7,016 bases of DNA from an uncultured Bacillota bacterium (GCA_937863905.1 CALMHV010000169.1:1-7016), one strand, 5' to 3'. Positions 1 to 5,871 are shown, counted from the stretch's first letter. Program-made: numbers and translations. Notes: generated from the sequence alone by a model not told the origin.

Positions 1-8
1 TTCTTGAA

Positions 9-404
9 GTGAAGACAGCGGCTGTTGTTCTCGGCATCGTCGGTGGCGTTCTGGACGCGCTTCTCGCTCTCTTTGTCATGGTCTTCGGCGGCCTGGCGGC
101 GGACGCTCTGCTCGGCGCCGGGATACCCGTGGGTGCCGGCATCACTGGTTCCGTACTCGCCGCGGCTTTCGTCATCGCCGGCTTCGTCATCCTGCTGGTG
201 GCTGTCCTGGGCATCGTTGGCGGCGCCGTGGCCCGGAAGAAACCCACCCTGGGCGGCATCCTGATGCTGGTGGCGGGTGGGCTCAACCTCTTCGGCGGGT
301 GGCCCGGGTTCATCATCGGCGCCCTGCTCATCGCCGGCGGCATCCTGGCCTTGGTCGCGGCCAACGAGGCCAAGAAGGCGGCGCCTCCGGCTCCGGCGGC
401 CTAA
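9..404 (+). CDS. Small four-helix integral membrane protein, DUF4064-like
   Basis: This encodes a 131-residue, very hydrophobic protein with no catalytic motif. Apparent membrane segments lie at about residues 4-30, 45-72, 79-95 and 98-118. They are rich in Gly, Ala, Val and Leu and are separated by short loops, with a basic turn (ARKKP) near residue 75 and an Ala/Lys/Pro tail. The opening MKTAAVVLGIVGGVL and the repeated glycine-rich helices resemble the DUF4064 family of small Bacillota membrane proteins, whose function is unknown. The GTG at 9 gives the usual N-terminus of that family, but only eight bases precede it, so no ribosome binding site can be judged and a start further upstream is possible. 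A 142-bp gap separates it from the next operon, so there is no evidence of a shared role. Coding is well supported; the family assignment is from pattern recognition only. Confidence 0.75.
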   Translation: MKTAAVVLGIVGGVLDALLALFVMVFGGLAADALLGAGIPVGAGITGSVLAAAFVIAGFVILLVAVLGIVGGAVARKKPTLGGILMLVAGGLNLFGGWPGFIIGALLIAGGILALVAANEAKKAAPPAPAA

Positions 405-427
405 TCCGGATAATGAACAAGGCTTCT

Positions 428-470
428 GCGAGGCCCGGGTCCGCGCTGATTTCGCGGAGCAGGGCCTCGC
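428..470 (+). other. Strong two-part hairpin between genes
   Basis: A perfect 9-bp outer stem pairs 428-436 (GCGAGGCCC) with 462-470 (GGGCCTCGC). After a 3x3 internal loop, a perfect 6-bp inner stem pairs 440-445 (TCCGCG) with 453-458 (CGCGGA), closed by a 7-nt loop. It lies 24 bases after the stop of the membrane protein gene and ends 76 bases before the next start. No T-tract follows, so it is not a standard intrinsic terminator. It could be a 3' stabilising structure, a Rho-linked or non-canonical terminator, or a leader element for the downstream operon. The rest of 405-546 shows no gene and no clear promoter. Confidence 0.45.
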
Positions 471-546
471 CGCCCGCCCGTGGAAAGAAGTCCCCACCAA
501 ACCGCGCCCCGGTCCCCGGAGGCGAAGAAAGGCGGGGTTCCCTCTG

Positions 547-1764
547 ATGCCCACTCCGCAGCTTCCCGGTGACGTCTACATCCTGGACCTCGGTCGCCCT
601 GATCCCTCGCCGGAGGCGGTTCAACAGGCCGTCGATCGCCTCTTCGCTCTGACCGGCCTGGACAAGGTCATCGGCGCCGTCGGGCGGGCCGCCACGCCTG
701 CCGCCGGGCCCGCGGTCGCTACGTCCCCGGGCACCGCTCCCCGGTGCCAGGTCCTCATCAAGCCCAACATCCTGGCCCCGGTCCCGGCCGAGATGCACGT
801 CACCACCAGCCCGTCCGTCGTCCGGGCCGTCGTCGGGGCCGTGCGCGCGGCGGGGGGCACGCCCTCGGTCGGGGACAACCCGGGTGGGGTCGACCGGAAT
901 TCTCTCCACACCGCCGAGGTCTGCGGCATCCTGGCCGCCTCCGACGGCTGTTTCCGCAACCTCTCCGACGAGGTCGTCGAGATGCGCCTCGACAACCCCT
1001 CCGTCGACAAGGTCGTCATCTCCAAGTTCATCCTCGAGGCCGACGTGGTCATCAACGTCCCGGTCTTCAAGACCCACATGCTGACCACGCTGACGGGAGC
1101 GGTGAAGAACTGCTACGGCTACGTGGCCGGCACGAACAAGGCCCGGCTCCACCTGGCCGCCTTTTCGCGGGGGCGCTTCGCCCAGCTTCTCCTGGACCTC
1201 TACGCCCTGCGTGTGCCCGACCTCCATATCGTGGACGCCCTGTACGTGATGGAAGGCAACGGCCCCACCCACGGGCGCGTCCGCCCCTACGGGAAGCTGG
1301 TCGCCGGCCGCGACGGCCTGGCCGTGGACCACGTCCTGACCAGGCTGATGGGTGTCGACCCGGCCGAGACGCGCCTGTTCCAAAGGGCGGTCGAGCGCGG
1401 GCTCTTCCGCCCGGAGACCGTCCGCGTCCTCGACGGCGACGGGAACCCCGTCCAGGTGGAGGCCATCCCCAACTTCGCCCTGCCCAACACGATAGGCGTG
1501 TCTATCGAGGAACAGGCCCAACTCTTAGTCGCGCTCGGGGCCATCCGGCCCGTGGTCAAGGAGGACCTCTGCACCATGTGCGGGGACTGCGCTAAGAACT
1601 GCCCGCCCCAGGCCATCACCCTGGATCCGTTCCCCGTGATCGACGCGGGCAAGTGCATCTCCTGTTTCTGCTGCGCCGAACTCTGCACCGAGGGAGCCAT
1701 GGAGGTGCCGTCCGGCGAGGCGACGGGTCTGTTCAACAGGATGTTCCGGGGAGGTTCAGCCTAG
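547..1764 (+). CDS. DUF362 protein with C-terminal 2x[4Fe-4S] ferredoxin domain
   Basis: This is a 405-residue iron-sulfur protein. The DUF362 domain spans about residues 10-320, with the characteristic LIKPNIL near residue 72, an AGG..VGDNPGG segment near 105-117, and VINVPVFKTH..TTLTGAVKNCYG near 165-190. An Ala/Pro/Gly-rich stretch at about 40-64 interrupts the N-terminal part. The C-terminus carries two ferredoxin motifs: Cys342, 345, 348, 352 followed by Pro, and Cys370, 373, 376, 380, with an extra Cys375. Two [4Fe-4S] clusters and cytoplasmic electron transfer follow from this; the substrate of DUF362 is not known. The ATG at 547 is chosen because the reading frame upstream (to 277) is Arg/Pro-rich and overlaps the membrane gene; AAAGGCGG lies about 11 bases upstream. 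The stop shares a base with the next start, so the gene is coupled to the dehydratase-like pair. I infer, but cannot show, that it supplies electrons to that pair. Confidence 0.88.
   Translation: MPTPQLPGDVYILDLGRPDPSPEAVQQAVDRLFALTGLDKVIGAVGRAATPAAGPAVATSPGTAPRCQVLIKPNILAPVPAEMHVTTSPSVVRAVVGAVRAAGGTPSVGDNPGGVDRNSLHTAEVCGILAASDGCFRNLSDEVVEMRLDNPSVDKVVISKFILEADVVINVPVFKTHMLTTLTGAVKNCYGYVAGTNKARLHLAAFSRGRFAQLLLDLYALRVPDLHIVDALYVMEGNGPTHGRVRPYGKLVAGRDGLAVDHVLTRLMGVDPAETRLFQRAVERGLFRPETVRVLDGDGNPVQVEAIPNFALPNTIGVSIEEQAQLLVALGAIRPVVKEDLCTMCGDCAKNCPPQAITLDPFPVIDAGKCISCFCCAELCTEGAMEVPSGEATGLFNRMFRGGSA
1748..1754 (+). promoter_or_regulatory. Ribosome binding site fixing the GTG start at 1764
   Basis: GGGGAGG sits nine bases before the GTG at 1764, inside the end of the DUF362-ferredoxin gene. 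The frame stays open back to an ATG at 1653, but that upstream part overlaps the ferredoxin cysteines in another frame. The GTG is therefore the better start. The junction reads TAGTG, with the stop and start sharing one G, which suggests coupled translation. Confidence 0.7.
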
Positions 1765-2891
1765 TGCTGGAGCGCCTGGTTGCGGCCGGGGCCGATCCCC
1801 TGGCCCATCGGCCATCCGACCGGCCGTCCCTCGGTTACGTGTGCTCGTACGTCCCGGAGGAGGTCATCCTGGCCGCCGGCTTCCACCCGGTGCGCCTGGG
1901 GGCGAGGCCGGGCCCGACAGGCCCGGCCGACAGTCTGCTGCAGACCTTCGCCTGTTCGTTCGCGCGGGCCTTGCTCGACGGCCTTCTCTCCGGCCGGGCG
2001 GCCGGCCTGTCCGGCGTGGTCTTCGCCTACACCTGCGACTCGCTGCGGGCCGCCATGGAGGCCTGGAAGGTGCGGGCCCCGGCCGGGTCCTTCATCCACT
2101 TCCTGAACCTGCCGGCCCGTCTGGAGGGCCCCGGCGTCGACACCTACGCCGCCTCCGAGGTGCAGCGGCTGGCGGACGCTTTGGCCGGAGTGAAAGGCGG
2201 GCGCCAGGTCACGGCCGAGAGGCTGGCCGAGGCCACGCGGCTCGTGGCCGACCTGCGGCGGAGCCTCGGGCGCCTCGACCGGGTGAGGTCCTCACGCCCG
2301 GACCTCCTGCCCGGTTCGGTCTTCATCGCCGTGGCTCGGGGCGCGCAGGCTCTCGAACGTTCCGAGGCGGCGCGGCTCCTGGCCGCCCTGGCCGACGAGT
2401 TTGAGGCTGCCGCGGCCCGGCCGTCCCAGCCCGCCGGCCGCCCCCGCCTCCTCGTCTCCGGCGGGTATCTCGAGACGGAGCAGCCCCTGCGCCTCATCGA
2501 GGAATCCGGGGCCGACATCGTGGCCGACGACCTGTGCCTGGGCTGGCGCCGCATCGCCTTCGCGGAGGACGACGAGCCCAACAGCCTGGCCGAGCTTGCC
2601 GCCCGGTACCTCCGGCGCGTGCCCTGCGCCGCCAAACATCCGCCCGACCCGCGTTTCGATTTTGTCGTCCGCCTGGCCGACGAACACCAGGTCGCCGGCG
2701 GCGTGTTCCTGCTCCAGAAGTTCTGCGACCCGCACGCCTTCGACTACCCGGCTCTCCGCGACCGGCTGGAGGCCACCGGCCGTCCGACCCTCCTGCTTGA
2801 GGTGGAGCAGGGGAGCGTGGCCTCCGGGCAGGCCCGGACGCGTCTGGAGGCCTTCGTTGAGCGGTTGCGGGCGGGAGGTGGCTCCTCGTGA
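1764..2891 (+). CDS. HGD-D family subunit (2-hydroxyacyl-CoA dehydratase / benzoyl-CoA reductase type), smaller subunit
   Basis: This 375-residue protein belongs to the iron-sulfur family that includes HgdB, FldC, BcrC and the double-cubane cluster proteins. Recognisable blocks are GYVCSYVPEEVILAAGFHPVRL (about 24-45), TFACSFAR (61-68), YTCDSLR (89-95), a central helical part (130-220), SGGYLE (232-237), and the C-terminal LQKFCDPH plus GQARTRLEAFVE (317-367). Cys64, Cys91 and Cys321 are spaced 27 and 230 apart, close to the three-cysteine [4Fe-4S] ligand pattern of the family. Three further cysteines (27, 258, 288) bring the total to six. Family members carry out ATP-driven radical dehydration or reduction of CoA thioesters, or reduction of small molecules, after one-electron activation by an ASKHA ATPase. 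No such activator is visible here. The start is GTG at 1764, set by GGGGAGG. The substrate cannot be predicted. Confidence 0.87.
   Translation: MLERLVAAGADPLAHRPSDRPSLGYVCSYVPEEVILAAGFHPVRLGARPGPTGPADSLLQTFACSFARALLDGLLSGRAAGLSGVVFAYTCDSLRAAMEAWKVRAPAGSFIHFLNLPARLEGPGVDTYAASEVQRLADALAGVKGGRQVTAERLAEATRLVADLRRSLGRLDRVRSSRPDLLPGSVFIAVARGAQALERSEAARLLAALADEFEAAAARPSQPAGRPRLLVSGGYLETEQPLRLIEESGADIVADDLCLGWRRIAFAEDDEPNSLAELAARYLRRVPCAAKHPPDPRFDFVVRLADEHQVAGGVFLLQKFCDPHAFDYPALRDRLEATGRPTLLLEVEQGSVASGQARTRLEAFVERLRAGGGSS
2874..2878 (+). promoter_or_regulatory. Ribosome binding site for the second HGD-D subunit
   Basis: GGAGG lies nine bases before the GTG at 2888, inside the 3' end of the preceding gene. 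The junction is GTGA: the new start and the old stop overlap by four bases. This is typical of coupled translation for subunits made in equal amounts. Confidence 0.65.
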
Positions 2892-4150
2892 CCCAGCCCG
2901 AACGCCCTCTCGCGACCGACCTGCGCCTGGCCGCCGACCGGGACCTGAAGGGCCTCATCCTCAAGCACTACCTCGGCGCCTACCGCGCCAAGCGACCGTT
3001 CTCGCGGCGTCCCGTGGCCTGGGTGACCAGCGGCGCCCCGGTCGAGATCCTGCTGGCCCTGGGCATCCTGCCGATCTACCCGGAGAACTACGGGGCTCTC
3101 GTCGGCAGCCGGAAGGCCGCCGTCCCCTACTGCGAGTCGGCCGAGCAGGCCGGCTACAGCCAGGACCTGTGCTCCTACGCCCGGACGAACATCGGGTCGA
3201 TGCTCACGGGGCGGGGCGAGTTGGCCGGCCGGCCCCTGCCGCGCCCGGACCTCCTGGTCGCCGCCAAGAACATCTGCGATGTCGTCGTGAAATGGTGGGA
3301 GGTCACCGCCCGCCACTTCGACTGCCCGCTCTTCATCCTCGACACCCCGTTCGCCGCCGACGGCCTCACTCCGGACCAGGTCGCCTATGTCCGCGGCCAA
3401 CTCGAGGAACTGGTCGTCGTGGCCTCGAAAGCGGTTCGGCGCCCGGCGCCTCCGCCGGCAGCCTTCGAGCGCGACCTGCTGAAGGTCCTCGACCTCACGC
3501 GTCAGGCCACGGGCCTCTGGCAGGAGATCCAGACCTTGCGCCAGGCGTCGCCGACGCCCGCCTCGGCTCTGGACATGTTCACCAACCTTTTCCCCATCGT
3601 CACCCTCCGGGGGACGCAGGCCTGCGTGGACTACTATCGCCAGGTCCGCGACGAACTCGCCGAGCGCGTGCGGCGCGGCGTGGGCGCCGTGCCCGGGGAA
3701 CGCTTCCGCCTCCTCTGGGACAACATCGCCATCTGGTACGACTTCGACCTCGTCCGCTACCTCCACGCGCGGGGCGCGGCCTTCGTCGGCGAGACCTACA
3801 CCGACGCCTGGGGCATCTACCAGTTCAGCCCGGAGGACGAGAAGGATCCCCTCGGGGCCATGGCCCGCCAGTACTCGCTCATCCTGCTCAACATCGGTCT
3901 GGGGACGCGCAAGGAGCGTCTGTTCAACATGCTGCGGGCCCAACGGGCCGACGGGGCCGTCTTCCACTCCTGCCGGAGCTGCAAGACGTATTCCCTGGGG
4001 CAATACGAGTTGGCGCGGGCCGTCCGCGATGAGTTGGGGCTTCCGGTCCTGGTGCTGGAGGCCGACATGACCGACTCCCGGGCCTACGCCGCCGGGCCGG
4101 CCATGACACGAATCGACGCCTTTCTTGAGCTTTTGACCTCAAAAGCCTAG
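2888..4150 (+). CDS. HGD-D family subunit (2-hydroxyacyl-CoA dehydratase / benzoyl-CoA reductase type), larger subunit
   Basis: This 420-residue protein is homologous in fold to the upstream gene but belongs to the BcrB/HgdA-like branch. Key blocks are TSGAPVEILLALGILPIYPENYGA (about 47-70), VPYCESAEQAGYSQDLCSYAR (79-99), NICDVVVKWWE (128-138), FDCPLFILDTPF (144-155), a central block around WDNIAIWYDFD (277-287), and HSCRSCKTYSLGQ (360-372) followed by LEADMTDSRAY (390-400). Cys95, Cys130 and Cys365 are spaced 35 and 235 apart, as expected for ligands of the subunit [4Fe-4S] cluster; Cys82, Cys146, Cys246 and Cys362 are extra. Two dissimilar subunits made from overlapping genes suggest a heterodimer in the cytoplasm. 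The family reduces or dehydrates acyl-CoA esters using very low-potential electrons. The exact reaction is unknown; a non-CoA reductive role, as for double-cubane proteins, is possible. Confidence 0.87.
   Translation: MTQPERPLATDLRLAADRDLKGLILKHYLGAYRAKRPFSRRPVAWVTSGAPVEILLALGILPIYPENYGALVGSRKAAVPYCESAEQAGYSQDLCSYARTNIGSMLTGRGELAGRPLPRPDLLVAAKNICDVVVKWWEVTARHFDCPLFILDTPFAADGLTPDQVAYVRGQLEELVVVASKAVRRPAPPPAAFERDLLKVLDLTRQATGLWQEIQTLRQASPTPASALDMFTNLFPIVTLRGTQACVDYYRQVRDELAERVRRGVGAVPGERFRLLWDNIAIWYDFDLVRYLHARGAAFVGETYTDAWGIYQFSPEDEKDPLGAMARQYSLILLNIGLGTRKERLFNMLRAQRADGAVFHSCRSCKTYSLGQYELARAVRDELGLPVLVLEADMTDSRAYAAGPAMTRIDAFLELLTSKA
4129..4146 (+). repeat. 8-bp perfect palindrome at the end of the dehydratase-like operon
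   Basis: GCTTTTGA and TCAAAAGC form 8-bp arms around a central CC, ending one base before the TAG stop at 4148. As RNA it could fold as a 7-bp stem with a tetraloop. No T-tract follows, so it is a poor intrinsic terminator. It could instead be an operator-like site or a 3' end structure. A chance origin within coding sequence is possible. Confidence 0.3.
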
Positions 4151-4243
4151 CCGCGACTGTCCGCCCAACATTTTCCGCCACAGACAGGTCCTTACAGTAA
4201 GTCTCGAAGAATCTCCCCGAAAGGACTCGTTGGGGGAGAGGTC
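4151..4243 (+). promoter_or_regulatory. Intergenic region, likely promoter/leader of the signalling operon
   Basis: These 93 non-coding bases separate two operons on the same strand and have lower GC than the surroundings. They contain an 11-bp palindrome, CTTACAGTAAG, at 4191-4201. TACAGT within it (4194-4199) could serve as a weak -10 box, with only a poor -35 match 17 bases upstream. A 7-bp inverted repeat, TCTCCCC at 4212-4218 with GGGGAGA at 4233-4239 and a 14-nt loop, covers the ribosome binding site of the receiver gene. A change of gene theme here makes a promoter plausible, but I cannot place one with confidence. Confidence 0.35.
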
Positions 4244-4660
4244 ATGGCTGTCGTCGGCTCGGACAATGTCGAGGCCTCCGCTCGTCCACTCATCTTCGTC
4301 GTCGAACCGAATCCCTTCATGGCCGAGATGGAGCGCTCCATCCTGAGGTCCTACGCCGTCGAGTTTCTCTCCCCGGAGACCGTCGTCCGCGCGGCCGTCT
4401 CGCGCCGGCCCGACCTCATCATCGCCGAGATTGTCCTGCGCGGCCGGGATGGGCTGGCCCTGTGCCGCGAACTCAAGGCCCGGCCCGAGACCGCGGCTAT
4501 CCCGTTCCTGGTCTTCAGCGTTGTCGACGCGGCCGCGGAGGCCGCGGAGGCCGGAGCCGACGCCTTCTTGCTCAAGCCGTCCGAACGGAACGCCTTGGCC
4601 CCTGAAGTCCGGCGACTCATCGGTCCGCCTCGTTCACATGGACGGGAGGCAACGCCTTGA
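4244..4660 (+). CDS. Stand-alone receiver domain with altered phosphorylation site
   Basis: This 138-residue protein is a single CheY/Spo0F-like receiver domain with no output domain. The first strand reads IFVVEPNPF (17-25), so the usual acidic pair is Glu21-Pro22. The phospho-acceptor strand reads PDLIIAEIVLRGRDG (56-70), placing Glu62 where the Asp normally lies. The conserved Ser92 (FSVVD) and Lys111 (LLKPS) are kept, as is the helix pattern. With Glu at the acceptor site and a broken acidic pair, normal Mg-dependent Asp phosphorylation is unlikely. It may act as a constitutively active mimic, a binding partner or a scaffold. The start ATG at 4244 is preceded by GGGGGAGAGG at 4232-4241. 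It overlaps the next gene by four bases (TTGA), which ties it to the GAF/Spo0E protein and the kinase. Family assignment is firm; the role is inferred. Confidence 0.88.
   Translation: MAVVGSDNVEASARPLIFVVEPNPFMAEMERSILRSYAVEFLSPETVVRAAVSRRPDLIIAEIVLRGRDGLALCRELKARPETAAIPFLVFSVVDAAAEAAEAGADAFLLKPSERNALAPEVRRLIGPPRSHGREATP
4644..4649 (+). promoter_or_regulatory. Ribosome binding site supporting a TTG start at 4657
   Basis: GGGAGG lies seven bases before TTG at 4657, within the end of the receiver gene. The next in-frame ATG (4723) has no comparable site, so the TTG is preferred. The junction is TTGA, with the receiver's TGA stop inside it. Confidence 0.6.
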
Positions 4661-5847
4661 CCTGCGCCGACGATTTTGACCCCGCCGACGGCGCGAAGCC
4701 TCTAGCCGCGAGCGCCCCCAGGATGAACCTCCAGCACCGGCGAGTGTTCCTCCGGGGTACCGGCCTGCGCCAGGTGGCGGACTACCTGGCCCAGAGCTTC
4801 GCCGCGCTCCTTGGCCTGGAAGCCTGCGTCCTCTATCTCTACGACCACCGCCGCGCCAATCTCGTGGCCGTGACCTCCGTCGGCCGGGTCACGGATCTCC
4901 GACGCCTCGGTCGCATCCCTCTGGACCCCGGAACCGGACTGGCCGCCCTGGCGGCGAGCCCCGGCGAACCCGGAGGCTCTGTCTCCCTCCCCCTCTGGGA
5001 CAGCCGGCGTCTTCTCGGCGTGGTCTACGGGCGGATGAACCCTGGCCGGGTTCCCGACCCCGGTTTGGTGAACCTGGCCCGAGCCATGGCCAGGGGAGGC
5101 GCTCTCGCCCTCTCGGTCGCTCTGGCCAAGCCGGGTGGGAACTCCGGGGTGGCCAAGGCCCGCCTGCCGCGGTACCAGGGGGTGGCCGGGGAGTTCCTGC
5201 TTAACCCGTACCTCACCCGCTACCTCGAATCCGCCCTGCGGCTGACCCAGCCGGACGGCGCCGTGGTCCTCGCCCTGCTCCGCCTGGCGGGCCCCGGGTG
5301 TCTGGGCCGGCTACCGTACCGGGGTTGCCCCGTCCCGGCCCCTCGCGCCTTAGGGCGCGGCTTCGGGCTCGGTCGGGGCTCCAATCGGGTGGCCGTGGTC
5401 TGGTTGGGGCTGAGCCGCCAGGACGCGGCGGCCCGGTTGAGGCTCCTGATGGCCGGGAGTCTCTCCCTGGACGACATCATCGGCCGAACTGCCGCGGTCG
5501 CCCGACCGACCTCGGCGGCCGTCGTGAGCCATAACGAGGACCTGGTCGGGGCGGGGTCGATGCTGGCCGTCGCCTCCGACCTTCTGGACCTGCAGACCTG
5601 CCTGCAATCCACACGTCGGGACGAAAGGAGGGAGCCCGTGCACCAGTTGACCGGCGACGCAGCGGCCATGGTCATGGACAGCCATGTCCTGGCCCAAGAG
5701 ATCGACCGGCAACGACAAGTCCTGCAAGACGCGATCGCCAGTGGGTGCGATTTCCAGGACAGGCACGTCAGGGAGATCAGCGAGCGTCTCGATAGACTTA
5801 TTGTCGTGATGATGAGGCTGATGGGCCATCGGGGAGCGGTTCCCTAG
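4657..5847 (+). CDS. GAF / degenerate GGDEF-like / Spo0E-like fusion protein
   Basis: This is a 396-residue cytosolic protein. Residues about 36-157 look like a GAF sensor domain (LRQVADYLAQSFAALLG, then ACVLYLYD, and VSLPLWDSRRLLGVVYG). Residues about 185-312 have the order of elements of a diguanylate cyclase domain (RGSNRVAVVWLGLSRQDAAARL, then a VSHNEDL..AGSMLAVASDLLDL ending), but no GGDEF signature, so it is probably inactive; this call is tentative. Residues about 342-389 form a helix-loop-helix with EIDRQRQVLQ and ISERLDRLI, matching Spo0E-like aspartyl-phosphate phosphatases, whose usual signature is SQELD. Spo0E proteins remove phosphate from Spo0A and are normally 50-85 residues and free-standing, so the fusion is unusual. 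A TTG start with GGGAGG is used, overlapping the receiver gene by four bases. The protein may tie a ligand or redox signal to Spo0A dephosphorylation. Confidence 0.72.
   Translation: MTCADDFDPADGAKPLAASAPRMNLQHRRVFLRGTGLRQVADYLAQSFAALLGLEACVLYLYDHRRANLVAVTSVGRVTDLRRLGRIPLDPGTGLAALAASPGEPGGSVSLPLWDSRRLLGVVYGRMNPGRVPDPGLVNLARAMARGGALALSVALAKPGGNSGVAKARLPRYQGVAGEFLLNPYLTRYLESALRLTQPDGAVVLALLRLAGPGCLGRLPYRGCPVPAPRALGRGFGLGRGSNRVAVVWLGLSRQDAAARLRLLMAGSLSLDDIIGRTAAVARPTSAAVVSHNEDLVGAGSMLAVASDLLDLQTCLQSTRRDERREPVHQLTGDAAAMVMDSHVLAQEIDRQRQVLQDAIASGCDFQDRHVREISERLDRLIVVMMRLMGHRGAVP
5624..5631 (+). promoter_or_regulatory. Consensus Shine-Dalgarno inside the fusion gene
   Basis: AAAGGAGG, an exact match to the Bacillota consensus, ends six bases before an in-frame GTG at 5638. 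It is the best ribosome binding site in the window, better than those at most gene starts. It includes two consecutive AGG arginine codons. Its position just before the Spo0E-like domain suggests internal translation initiation. Confidence 0.55.
5638..5847 (+). CDS. Candidate nested Spo0E-like phosphatase from an internal start
   Basis: Starting at GTG 5638, the same frame as the long protein yields a 69-residue polypeptide beginning VHQLTGDAAAMVMDS and containing only the Spo0E-like helix-loop-helix. Helix 1 is about residues 15-33 (HVLAQEIDRQRQVLQD) and helix 2 about 39-60, with Ser48-Glu-Arg-Leu-Asp52 at the place of the SQELD signature. The size is typical of free Spo0E-family proteins, which dephosphorylate Spo0A~P and delay sporulation. 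Three points support it: the consensus AAAGGAGG at 5624-5631, the correct spacing, and the coincidence of the start with the domain boundary. It could be made in addition to the full-length protein. The alternative is that only the fusion is translated and the Shine-Dalgarno match is a by-product of tandem AGG codons. I see no way to decide from sequence alone. Confidence 0.42.
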   Translation: MHQLTGDAAAMVMDSHVLAQEIDRQRQVLQDAIASGCDFQDRHVREISERLDRLIVVMMRLMGHRGAVP

Positions 5848-5871
5848 CGCGAACTGAGCGTGAGGAACGAG

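Noticed and set aside
277..546. In-frame upstream extension of the DUF362-ferredoxin gene
   Set aside because: The extension overlaps the membrane protein gene in another frame and then crosses the hairpin. Its translation is Arg/Pro-rich and unlike a DUF362 N-terminus. ATG 547 begins a normal domain.
1653..1763. ATG at 1653 as start of the smaller HGD-D subunit
   Set aside because: It would overlap the second ferredoxin motif in a different frame and add 37 residues unlike the family. The GTG at 1764 has GGGGAGG at good spacing.
2401..4032. 543-codon + strand open frame across both HGD-D genes
   Set aside because: It is Arg/Pro/Ser-rich with no family features. The overlapping frames encode clear HGD-D proteins with conserved cysteines. 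Such long shadows are common at this GC content.
5344..5359. CGCGCC / GGCGCG inverted repeat inside the fusion gene
   Set aside because: A six-base GC stem in GC-rich coding sequence is expected by chance, with no T-tract and no nearby start.
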